64,000 nucleotides of DNA, taken from positions 4,278,001 to 4,342,000 of the forward strand of contig WHVY01000003.1 in assembly GCA_022266195.1 (NCBI GenBank), written 5' to 3'. The notes below the pieces were generated by a model. The model was not told the DNA's origin. It ran no database searches and worked only from the letters and a program-made list of their open reading frames with translations. Shown here one piece after another: positions 10,602 to 21,547 of this stretch; the first letter of the stretch is position 1, and every line of letters begins with the position of its first letter. Position numbers and translations under genes: made by a program. Source of the DNA: Tetranychus cinnabarinus. Its lineage: Eukaryota; Arthropoda; Arachnida; Trombidiformes; Tetranychidae.

Positions 10602-10950
10602 ATAATACTTACAAAATGTTTTTGATGCCTATAAATTGCATTGATCTTATCTCCCCCACTCATTATAAAATCGCGTTTCGCACCTTCAGTCGAAAACTTC
10701 CGTCATTTATTCGAACTTGCCCAAAACATTCTCAGGAAAAACATTCTCAGTGCAACCCTTAAGCTACTTCAAATATCAATCTTTATAACCAAAAATTTTT
10801 AACTCTTTTAAAGTAAAAAAATATATTGAATAAAACCTTACATTTATATATCTTTATACCACTTTTTTTTTGGAAAGCCATTGTTTTGTAAAAAGTATAT
10901 TGCACTAATATCAGTGCAGCACATTAATACAACAAAACTGGTATAAGTTT

Positions 10951-11048
10951 GTTAGATAACTACATTGAAAGATATTCATTGATAAGACTCTCGGCCCCAA
11001 GGGGCCTCGCGTCTTATGCATGAATATCTTTCAATGTAGTGATCTAAC
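10951..11048. repeat. Long hairpin with GC-rich core, B
   Basis: The arms at 10951-10988 and 11011-11048 (GTTAGAT...CATTGAAAGATATTCAT) are complementary over about 38 bp with few mismatches. The 22-bp centre is itself palindromic (GGCCCCAAGGGGCC). In a genome this AT-rich, such a GC core is conspicuous. Confidence 0.8.
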
Positions 11049-11457
11049 ATATACATATAGCAGGAAAGGAATTATACATTTGCTATCCAATTCATAAATT
11101 AAATCCATTCATCGACCAAAACTAAGCATATCAACCACAGCCGTAAAATCTGCTCTTTATCAGCCCAGTATGGTTGCATAAAAGACGCAGCATTAGCAAA
11201 TTTTAAAGCTTGCATGAGGTTTGTCAGGTGATTTTATACTTTCATTCCATAGATTTCGGATGCAAGAGAATGCAATGTAGCATGTATGGTCGATACTGGA
11301 TGGTTAAGGAGTAAAACTAAGATACATCATTTCTCAACTTTTTTCGAAGTTTCATTTCGTTTTTTTGTTAAATCTAATAAAAAATACGATAGATTCGATC
11401 CTTAGCTAACGCTCCGATTTTGGCGAGCGATCGTCTGACCTAGTAAAAACAGTGTTT

Positions 11458-12912
11458 TCAAGTATATGGCGGTAAGAATTGATGAAATCAGCAATATATT
11501 GATCAACGAGTTGAGTATTATTAAAGTCATTATGGGTGACTTGAATGTTAAAAGACCAAAGGAAGAATGGTTACTTCGTTTCGTTTACTTTGTTCAGAAA
11601 TTGTTTGATTTGCTTTAACCAATAAATTATTTTTGGCTTTTCTTTGTAATAGAATCTATGAAACTCGTTCGATTTATCATTTTTAATGGAAAACCAATAA
11701 GGTCTCGGGTACCAATAGGTTGGAACTTTTGCAAAACCTAAACCCATGTGATTGAATAATGCATATTTCGGAGCATCTTCAATATAACCAGTTGCATAGT
11801 TTTGTCTTTTGAAATCATTCCAAATGAATTGAACATCATCATAAGGACCTTTACCAACTTCAAATTCAAATGGCCATTCTCCATAATAGGGTCGATATCC
11901 TAAATATTATAAGAATTGAGTAAGAAGAAGACTGACAATTGTGAGAAAACGTATGAATGGTCAATGTAAAGAAGAAACAAGTCAAAGATAAATGGTTACT
12001 AATACAATGTAATACACGTGATGTATACATGTAATGTATACATGTAATGTACATGTACATGTACATTACAAACAAAAAATGCTGTTGAAACTGAAAGGTT
12101 GGAAATCCATTTACCTGATAAAAGTGGCATCATATTCGGGAAAGAATTATCAGCCATTGTATTCAATCCTCGAAGAATGAAATTATTAGAAAACTTCGAT
12201 AATGCTTCTTTCGTTTTACCATAAATCGATTAAAGTTGAGAAGAGACATTGATTCTATGACAAGAGTCATCACTGATTGCTTATTTACATCTGATGTTGG
12301 ATAATTATTATTAGTCAAATGATCTGAGTCATTGGAAGATGTGACATTTAAATGAGAAGGAACTCGACTTGACCACGAATGGATGTTACTGTAAACTAAT
12401 GAACCCGAAAGATTGCATTCGATGTTAACAAACTCTGCTCCAATCTTTTCCAAATCTAATTCATAACCAATTATCGGTCTCTTTTCCAAATATTGAATTC
12501 TGTTATCATCAATACCGTGGCGATCAAACGGTTGATACATGCACTTGAATGCTTTCTCATATCCACGCATCTGGATTATCAGTACAATTGGATCAAAATC
12601 ATTCATATAAGATAAAGATTGTCCTTGGTAAAGATTATAAAGCGAATCAAAACTTCCATCGTCTGATTTTTCACACGTTATCGATCGGTCTAATTTCTTG
12701 ATGAAACCTTTATTCATTGGGTCATAAGGATCCATACGAAGGGGAAGATCACACACAGTAGAGTTGGACTCGTACCAGTCATCACGACTTTTGTATACAT
12801 TTTCATGGTCGATTTTGGTAGATTTTCCGATAAATTGTAATTCAAAAATTAGGTAAAAAAACCAGAAACAAAACAAAACAAATATCATGCATTTCATGGA
12901 CTTTAATCTCAT
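11458..12912 (-). pseudogene. DUF229 copy 1, 5' half
   Basis: Exon 1 (12115-12912) starts at ATG 12912. It encodes a short cytoplasmic tail, one membrane anchor (residues about 9-28, rich in Phe and Leu) and the lumenal start of the DUF229 domain, including TVCDLPLRMDPYDPMNKGF and VIESMSLLNFNRFM. A 1-bp deletion just after FMVK shifts the frame relative to the 19.8-kb copy. Intron 1 is 215 bp (11900-12114). Exon 2 (11458-11899) begins GYRPYYGEWPF. A CAA codon has become TAA just before PFFLWSF, and the copy stops abruptly at the equivalent of LENTVF. The family belongs to the alkaline-phosphatase/sulfatase superfamily with unknown substrate. Confidence 0.82.
12018..12070. repeat. Palindromic ACATGT-type microsatellite
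   Basis: A run of GTATACATGTAAT-like units passes into ACATGTACATGTACATGTAC. It lies inside intron 1 of DUF229 copy 1 and is self-complementary throughout. Confidence 0.7.
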
Positions 12913-13271
12913 CGTACAGAACCTTGTTTATCGGAAGTAATAACATGGCAATAAGAAATGTGAAACACTTTGAAAATGAATTAACTATTAGATATCTAAA
13001 TTACACTAAGATAATGATTTTTTTCTATAGAAATGGAAAGCAATACTTGAACATATTCATCTGATACAATTTATATTCATTCAACCGAATAGTGTGATCT
13101 GGTCAATGATTATTTATTTATCAGGTTGGTTCTGGAAATGATGTACAATATACATGTAAAAGAAAGGTTAAAAGAAGTGAATGGTCATTCGAAAGTCTAG
13201 TCTTTGGTCAGTAAGTAACGATCAGTTAATTCTGCAGAGTCATACCTAGTTAAAGGGGAAATGAAAATAGG

Positions 13272-13735
13272 CGATACTAATTATAAATTTATCTAAACTC
13301 GTTTTAGATGGATTGGGATGTTCATCTTTCTATTATTATTTGTGATGTGCCTTGTGGATTTGTTTTATAAAATTGAGATAATATCTCACACATTACAAAT
13401 GAAATGTGTTGAGAAAAAAGTTTCTAAAGGGTGTTAAGGTTTATTTGTACCAAAATGGAAAGGAGAAAAAACAAGCTTACCTTAAGATAAAGATGAAAAT
13501 GATAATGAAGAGATGATCAAGATGTAAAGCACAAATGAAATTGAATCTTTATCATCTCTTTCATTATCATTGTCATGTTATCATCATTTTCATCTTTATC
13601 TTAAGGTAAGCTTGTTTTCTCTCCTTTCCATTTTGGAACAAATAAACCTTAACACCCTTTAATATTGTTTCCACTTACATAACCACAATTACGTAAGGTT
13701 CTCATACAAATTATACAAACATCTTGGATGAATAC
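13272..13735 (+). repeat. Dispersed repeat, copy carrying a MITE
   Basis: Same sequence family as 2585-2810, interrupted at 13425-13661 by a TA-flanked MITE. The part after the MITE resumes the match (TTCTCATACAAATTATACAA versus the 2769 region). The spacer 12913-13271 upstream holds no recognised feature. Confidence 0.7.
13427..13659. mobile_element. 233-bp palindromic MITE, AAGGGTGTTAAGG ends
   Basis: The first and last ~80 bp are inverted copies (AAGGGTGTTAAGGTTTATTT at 13427), with TA at both edges (13425-13426, 13660-13661). The tips resemble those of the mariner element at 1233 (AAGGGTGTCAAG), so a related transposase may have mobilised it. Confidence 0.85.
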
Positions 13736-13844
13736 AGAGAAGGAATTTCATAAAGTTGTGAGAAGGATGAGTACTAACATGAGTAGGGAAAATGCCTTTA
13801 AATAGATTTTTCAAATGCAAAATAACCTGAGAAACACGGAGGTA

Positions 13845-14443
13845 AGGAGTGGTCCCTAAAAAATTGGACAAACTTTAACTGTTTATAACTCGAAAAGTAT
13901 TAGATACTTTTCGTTGAAATTGAGAATATACATTCAATAAGGACAGATAATGAGTCTTGTTTTTCAGCATTTAGCAACTTTACTTAATTTTGACCGAAAA
14001 GGCCGTTCGAAGAACGCGGCTTCAAAATTTTTTAGTTCATCTCTCAGTAGAGCTCAGAAAATTTTTTTTGTTCAGATTTTCAGCCATTTTGACCTGAACC
14101 ATGTTTGCTCAAACGTGTTATACCCATATTAGTTTTTTTCATAATTTTATGAACCTTCAATCAGCGAATTCTGAGTTTTAAAAGTAATTGTGAACACTAT
14201 TTTGCGCATAGTTTGCATCTCTAGCTTCATAGGGATTTGACAAAACTGAACTATTAAATTGCACTTATCTTTTAATCAAAGTTAATTTTTTCTATTTAAT
14301 TAACTTATTCTGATAAAAAAATTATATATTTGGAAAGAGCATGAAATGCTCGTTAATTTACGCTATAGAATCCTTTGTTCGAAGAATCCTAACATATTTA
14401 AAATTTGATTCAAAATTTGTCCAATTTTTTAGGGACCACTCCT
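13845..14443. mobile_element. MITE, ~600 bp, AGGAGTGGTCCC ends
   Basis: The terminal inverted repeats of about 30 bp start AGGAGTGGTCCCTAAAAAAT and end with the complement at 14412-14443. TA lies directly outside both ends. There is no transposase; a 60-codon open frame inside (13950-14132) looks accidental. Confidence 0.82.
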
Positions 14444-15562
14444 TAATAACTGTTGAATAGAAAGCACATTACGTCTCAACTGTAAACTTAATTCATTGTC
14501 ATGTAAATTGATTAATATGATGCAAGGAAAATTATCTTAAGCACAAACGAAAATGAAATCTATTGGTTTTGGGTATCATCAAGTTAGCAAGTCAACTTTT
14601 AATTCCAGCCTCGTACCTCTGCCTAATTTTCGAGGTTAAAGCTTAATTAATAACATTCAAATGAGATAATCAGAACAAATTTGACATTTGCCGTATTGTG
14701 AGAGCTGTCGATGAATTAAAGAGATGAAAAAAACATTAAGAGAATTGTTAATAAGCCATCTCTTCAAATAAATAATACGATAAGGTTAAACTTTTAACTT
14801 TGCTTACTGCATTCACACAAACTTAGTTCGGGATGATCACCAGCAAAATTAACCTTGAGATTTCGACGATAACTTAAACTTTGCACCATTTGAATTGAAT
14901 AACACGTTGAGAATGCCCTAAAAAGTATATCTAATTGAAGCCCAATAAATTTCCGTCAAAACAAATCTAATTTGGTAACAATGTGTCATGACTGTGAATC
15001 GCCATGCAAATTACAAGCTTTTACTTCCATTCTTTACCACTCATACCTTACTACATCTTGAAATGCTTACAATGAAAATGCTTAAATGCTTGTGCAGCAG
15101 AATCTTATATTTTCACAAATGAAGATGCAATAAATCTAATTTATTATAATTAATTACTCTATTGTTTAAATTTTCGCTTATTTTGCTGATTAATTCCCTA
15201 ATTATATTATAATTGAACGTTTACTTTTTGAATGAGAACAAAAACTTATTGAAATAACTGTTGTGTTGAGCGTAAATTTTACAAGAAGAAATGAAGGCGG
15301 ATGGTAAAAATTTATTTTCAGTACAAGAGCTATGTGCATCTACCATTTGTTGATTTACTTTTTGACCAAAAAGGCCTAAATTCAGTCAATTTTCCAAGTC
15401 AAATCTTGTTAGTGTTTTAACTGTTGGTAAAAAAGACTACAGTAAGGGCTGAGATAATGGGACTCTCTTGGAATAGCTTATTCTCAAAACCGAGAAGGAC
15501 AAAACAGCGAAAGCAAAATAGAGAAAGTCAAATCTGCAAAAATATCGATACGCATATTGCTA
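14444..15562. other. Gene-free spacer
   Basis: AT-rich sequence with no open frame of note. From about 15470 it contains GCGAAAGCAAAATAGAGAAA-like phrases that reappear inverted at 16090-16165. Confidence 0.45.
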
Positions 15563-15872
15563 TACAGCCGCAAAAGAAAAGTTTGACATAGTTACCACCA
15601 ACTTCACGCATATACAATCGTATCCAAGCACAATCAGCAAATCAATCTCAAACAATATCGTTGTTGCTTAATTGTGCGATCATCGATTGTCTTAGGATAT
15701 GTGATCAGATAAGAGAGATGAACCTTAAGTGTGATAAAAATTTACAATCAATAGTAATCGATGGTCAAACTTTTAAATGAGTTTGAGATTGATTTGCTCA
15801 TTGTGCTTAGATACGATTGTATATGCGTGAAATTAGTGGTAACTATGTCAAACTTTTCTTTCGCGGCTGTAT
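15563..15872. mobile_element. Fold-back MITE, ~310 bp with ~92-bp arms
   Basis: The left arm from 15563 (TACAGCCGCAAAAGAAAAGT) and right arm ending at 15872 are inverted copies over about 92 bp with few mismatches. TATA at both tips fits a TA target duplication. The loop is about 125 bp and non-coding. Confidence 0.85.
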
Positions 15873-16370
15873 AAAAGCAAAAATTTTCATTTTTCTTTTT
15901 TTAATCAGTTCGTAATTAGCCATGATTGAGGAAACAATTCGATTGGTAAAGATTTGAATGAAAGAATCAAAAAAATTGCAAACTAAATGAAATAGTTGAG
16001 CCAATTCAGTTTATGAAAATCAAAGCATTGTGTTTAATTTGCAGAAAAACTTTAATCAGTTTAATTATTTAGCTTCTTATTTTTACCCTTCGCTATTTTG
16101 CCTTTCTCTGTTTTGACCTCCTATGTTTTGGCTTTCGCTATTTTGCTTTGTCTGTTTTGACCCTTTACCGTCAAATGTACTTGATTATATGCCCCAGAAT
16201 AAGGAGAACGAGGACTCAAAGGGTACACAAAAAGATTAGTTGAGTAGGTCATAGCTTAGGTCTGAGAGGTCAAGATCGGGTTTACCTATTAACATATCAC
16301 ATGGACATTTCCTTCTGAACAGCTATTCAACATATCTTTGGCTTTCAATGGATTAAATATCCTTTGATCA
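15873..16370. other. Spacer with a short tandem repeat
   Basis: Around 16090-16165 a ~50-bp unit recurs twice (CGCTATTTTGCCTTTCTCTG, then CGCTATTTTGCTTTGTCTG, each followed by TTTTGACC). The same words occur inverted at about 15490-15530, left of the fold-back MITE. No gene is seen. Confidence 0.5.
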
Positions 16371-19300
16371 TCAAACTATTTTTGGATTAAGATGAGATTT
16401 TGTCGATGGAATGGAATTGATGACATTTTCGAACAGCAATTGTTTGAGAAAATATGGAATGAAAAAAAGATGAGATCGATTATCAGTTTTGGTATTTTCT
16501 TTTTTTTCAGGTGAATTTCGTGAATTTGCGTAGTTGATGGTGGATTGAGGTTCATCGGAAATGTTGAATGTTTCGGCAGTAACAGTATTTCTGAAGAACT
16601 CTATCGTTAATGCATAATGATTGATTACCATAGGAATCGAGTCTAGAAATGTCTCCTTCAAGAATCCAATCACCAATACCTGAGTTGCTCAAATTTGTTG
16701 TATTTTTTAAGTAAAGCAACGCTTGGAAAGTTCCGTTCGATGGATTAGCGGATATAGTAACTTCAACACAATCGTTTTGATTGAGTTCTCCAGGTAATTG
16801 AACGATCTGCAAATTCAAAACATAAATACATGTATTTAATAAAGTAAAGTGTTTTACAAAGTTTAACCTATGCGCAGAAATTCTTGGACAACTTGATCAA
16901 AACAATTTATTTATTGAACTAATAAAGTTAGAGACACAAATTTGGTTGCATTGGATAGAGAAAAGTTAGAGCTTTAATTTGATAATGAATTTACTCACTT
17001 TGACTCTATGAATATCTTTGAGAGAAAGCTCATAGCAGAGATTATTGAACTCGGATAACGCTTGATTGAGTCGAGTGATTAACGCTGTTGATACTATTTG
17101 AGCTAATTGTGAATCAACAGGGAAATTGTGTCTTTTTAAACATAAACAGTACTCAACGGGAATTAAGGCATCCTTACAGGTTCTATCTAAAGGAACTTCG
17201 CCTCGCCAAACAGAGTAAGCGTTACGTTTAGATGAATAAACGATTGGTCCATAGTTGCCTAAAAGGGAGTAAAAATTCATTGTTATATTATAATATTTGT
17301 AGCAATCAATTATCATCTTTAAAATAATTTAATTAATTAATTTTTACATTATTAATTATTAATAAGCATTTGTATAATATTATAAATACCTGAAACAATG
17401 TCTTTCAGCATTTCTCTAACATCTAACCAAGTAGTTAACCTTTTCTCGTTTATCTTTAAATAATAAGACAAATGTTGATGCTTTTGTAATAATTGAGGAG
17501 GAACGTGAATATTAAATAGAGGCATTCGAGTTTCGATTTGCCCATATTCTGTCCTAAATAAAGGTCCATAACGATTACCATGATCTCCCATGATTACAAA
17601 GACAATGTTTTCAAGTATATGGCGGTAAGAATTGATGAAATCAGCAATATATTGATCAATGAGCTGAGCATTATTAAAGTCAGTATGGGTGATTTGAATG
17701 TAAAAAGACCAAAGGAAGAATGGTTGCTTCGTTTTGGTGACTTTGTTCAGAAATTGTTTGATTTGTTTCAACCAATAAATTATTTTCGGTTTTTGTTTGT
17801 AACAGAATGTTCTATTCTGTTTAAGCTTATCATAATCCATCTTCAACCAATAAGGTCTGGGATACCAATCAGTCGGAGGGTTTTTAAAGCCGTAGGCCAA
17901 GAAATTGAATAACGCGTATTTGGGATCATCTTCAATGTAGCCAGTTGTATGTTTTGTCTTTTGAAATCATTCCAAATGAATTGAACATCATCATAAGGAC
18001 CTTTATTAACCTTGAATTTGAAAGGCCATTCTCCATAATATGGTCGATATCCTTAATATAGCAAAAACACAAAGTTTAAGAAAGGCTGAGGGAAAAATAA
18101 TGAGCTATTAATGATTGTAACTCTAAGCGCGCTAGTGGGTTAACTAATATGAATATTAAGATTGCCGCAATAAAAATACACTGAACTTACATTAAAGCAA
18201 CATAATGTACTAGTTTTGTAACTGTTGCCGCATTGTGCTGTTATTCAAGTGTAACTCACCGATTTTTATGTTCAGTGTCTCATTCGATAGAGCTATGGGC
18301 GAAGATGAATAGCCTTTTGGATTTCTCTTGCGCGTTGAGTGGTGTCAGAGATCATTTTAAAAAGCTCTAAAAGCTCTAGCTTTTATTAATATTCAGGAAT
18401 GTTCAAATGGTTTTCAGCGAAAAACATTTTAGCGAAAAGCAACTGGGCAAAAGTCACTTGAGCGAAAATTTAGCATGAAAATTTTGAGCTGATTATTTTG
18501 AATAAATTGGTCAAATGCCAAAGAGTAGAGATCTCTTAATTTTGGCCATTGCTAAAACTATTAAGATCTATTGTGAAGAAAATGAAAATTTTATTTCACA
18601 AAATAAGTGCATTTTCTGGTTGGCCATTAAAAGTTATATCAGAAATACGATCTTGATGAAAATAATTTTAACTTATTTTTTTCTAAATGAATCTTAAAGA
18701 TTTTTTAATCCAATTTTTTATAAATTTTTGTTGATTATTAACTGTGTTAAACTATAAGAATTATTATAAATTATTTGATCAAATAGTTTATTCTAATAAA
18801 AATGACAAATTTTTAACCTAAATATCTCAGAAATCACCAATGCTAGAGAAAAATAAGACTATTTAATTTTTGTTTACATTGTAAAATTCTGCATCAGACA
18901 AAATTTTTTGAAAAAATTCTGAACATGGGCCGTTTTTGGTATCAGTTTTCACTGGTAACCATTATTGTTGCAATATTGATACGAATTTAAAAATGTAATA
19001 ACAAACGAAAAATGCTGTTGAAACTAATGGAATATGAAAGAATAGAAGTAACAAAAAGATTAATTTACCTGATAAAAGTGGAATCATATTCGGGAAAGAA
19101 TTATCAGCTATTTTGTTTAATCCTCGAAGAATGAAATTATTAGAAAACTTCGATAATGCTTCTTTCGTTTTAACCATAAAACGATTGAAATTGAGGAAAG
19201 ACATTGATTCTATGACAAGAATCATCACTGATTGCTTATTTACATCTGGTGTTGAAAAATCATTAATAGTCAAATGATCTGAGTCATTGGAAGATGTGAC

Positions 19301-19861
19301 ATTTAAATGAGAAGGAACTCGACTTGGCCACGAATGGATGTTACTGTAAACTATTGAACCCGAAAGATTGCATTCGATGTTAACAAACTCTGCTCCAATT
19401 TTTTCCAAATCCAATTCATAACCAATTATTGGTTTCTTTTCCGGAAAATCGACATCATTATCATCGCCATCGACATGATAGAAAGGTTCGTACATGCACT
19501 TGAATGCTTTTCCCGGAATCCGCATTATCCGTACAATTGGATCAAAATCATTCATGTAAGTTAAAGATTGTCCTTTGTAAAGATTGTAAAGTGAGTTAAA
19601 AATTCCATCGTCTGATTTTTCACATATTATTGTTGTGTTCAACTTCTTGATGAAACCTTTAATCATTGGGTCATAAGGATCCATACGAAGGGGAAGATCA
19701 CACACAGTAGAGTTGGACTCGTACCAGTCATCATGGTGTTTGTATACATTTCCATGGTTTTTTGTCGCAGATTTTCCGATAAACTGTAACTCACAAATAA
19801 TGTATATCAGCAAGAAACAAAACAAAACAAATATTATGGATTTCATGGACTTTAATCTCAT
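16371..19861 (-). pseudogene. DUF229 copy 2, most complete copy
   Basis: Exon 1 (19069-19861) starts at ATG 19861. It gives one N-terminal membrane anchor and an unbroken lumenal segment with DDWYESNSTVCDLPLRMDPY, MNDFDPIVRIM and VIESMSFLNFNRF. Intron 1 is unusually long at 1,017 bp (18052-19068). Exon 2 (17390-18051) holds YRPYYGEWPF, WYPRPYWLKMD, the metal-site motif MGDHGNRYGP and RMPLFNIHVPPQLL. Exon 3 (16999-17258) holds DRTCKDALIPVEYCLCLKRH. Exon 4 (16371-16806) holds CVEVTISANPSNGTFQ. A missing base near 17951 shifts exon 2, and an extra base near 16619 shifts exon 4. The whole would be about 650 residues, near family length. Two simple indels separate it from function, so sequencing error cannot be excluded. 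Confidence 0.8.
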
Positions 19862-21547
19862 CGTAGACAAAGGTATGTGTTGAGTAACAACATGAAAACA
19901 CGAAAATTAATACAACTCGAAAAAAATTTACCATACGAATTAGAATTATTCATTCGGATAACACTCAATAATGAATTTTTCTGTAGGAAACGAAAAGCTA
20001 TATTTGAACATGTTTATCTCATACAATATTTATTCAGCCGAATAATGTGACATTCGATGTTTCAATGATAGTTATTTTTTACCAAATTGATACTGACACA
20101 ATAAAAAATCAATATATTAGGGTGGTTCACGCTATCAGGGATAACGTTTTAGCTTAACTCTTCTTCTCGTCAACAAGGAGTGACGTATTTAGGCTTATTT
20201 TATAGCTACGAGAAGCGCAAGTTGCATGAAATTATTCTCTTATATAAATTTAAGCAAGGCAGAATTTCAAGGTTTGATTTAGTCTATCAGTGAGAAAGAA
20301 CAAAGAACTTTTCTCAAATTTGCTGTATTGGCCTAGTGGTCTAATAATAACCGAGACATTTTTGCTGACCTGAGTCACTGTACCTTCCATTGTTTTTGTC
20401 CCATTGAAGCGTAAATTAAGAGGAAACCATCACTGGACTGGAAAGAGATTTAGTCTGCATTGAAAATAGCCGTAACGTTACTTAGCAATGATGACTTCAC
20501 GCACGGAATGGCCGTTATATTGATTCTGAAGGACGTTGAAGCTCCTTTTGACGCATAAAATTCAAAAATCAATAGGATCTTTTGATAGATAAGGACTATG
20601 ACAAAACTTGATTTTTGAGTTTAAAATTGGGAGTTTTGTAGGTTTGTAGGAGCATAAAAACTGAGTGCTATTAAAAATTTCTCCGATCAACAGCTTTCGA
20701 TAAAATCGAGGTCAACGTTGAAACTTAGATCGCCTTCAATTATAGAAGCTTATTTTTCGATGTAACTCTTAATAATGCACTTATTTTGAGCAATAAAATC
20801 TTCGGATTCTGTCGAATAGATCAGTTCAATTTTCAGTTAAACCGACCACTTTCTGTGATATTATTGTTTGCTGATAAAAATTGTCATTATACATCATGGA
20901 TTGAACACTTTTTCAATTTATCGACAGTTCGATTTGTTTGATTTTGACTATTGACCTCAAAACTTTGGCCATAATATTTCGAGAATGGTAGCACCAACAC
21001 TCTACTTCAATTAGCTTTTAAACTTTGAATTTTAATATAACGCTAACGGTTAAAGCAAAATCTATTTTTTTCATTTTTCATCATCGAAACTGATTTCGAT
21101 TAGAGCGTCCAAAATTTTCGTAGTTTTAACTTCTGCTAGAAAATGTGCAAAATAGTGATTTGTCTAGATTTTAATCAATTAACCTGTCTTTTCGTTATGA
21201 GATTCTTTGCTTGATTAGCTACATTTCGAACAAAAAATAAATTTATGACCTGACAGAAGCGATATCTAAAAAAATCTAAAACGATAAGAAAAACTTGTAA
21301 AAAGTCCTGACCATTTTGTTAATTTTTGCTACTTTGCTTTGGATAGGTCTGCGAAGTAAAGAATGAGGAAATTTTTGACGAGGTCTGAACAAGCCATCAA
21401 AACTTCCATTTAAGAAAATCAGATCTCTAAATCAACTGATGGCAGGGTGATAGCCAAAAGAGATCGATACAAATAGCCATAATTCGGGAAGTCGAAGACA
21501 TATCGAACATATTTTTTAAACTCTTATTGCTCTTCAATATTTTTTTC
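19862..21547. other. Spacer between DUF229 copies 2 and 3
   Basis: No gene was found. It contains one member of a dispersed non-coding repeat family (20690-21005) shared with the region upstream of NDUFB8. A weak tRNA A-box look-alike at 20329 was not accepted as an RNA gene. Confidence 0.45.
20690..21005 (+). repeat. Dispersed repeat family, member 1
   Basis: It shares ordered blocks with 32290-32690 and 32950-33300, such as AATCGAGGTCAACGTTGAAAC, ATTTTCAGTTAAACCGA, and TATTTCGAGAATGGTAGCACC near the end. The three copies are diverged, same-orientation and non-coding. The family is unknown. Confidence 0.6.

Larger units (their letters stand above)
9694..11457. other. Insert separating the two halves of DUF229 copy 1
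   Basis: About 1.76 kb with no DUF229 similarity, lying where the middle of exon 2 should be. It contains two long hairpins with GC-rich cores (10509-10601, 10951-11048) and no recognisable coding sequence. About 20 codons around the DHG motif of exon 2 are lost at the junctions. Confidence 0.55.

Noticed and set aside
20329..20378. tRNA-like A box (TGGCCTAGTGGTCTAA) followed by a GAGTC-containing segment
   Set aside because: The B box is poor and no acceptor or anticodon stem can be drawn, so neither a tRNA nor a SINE can be supported.
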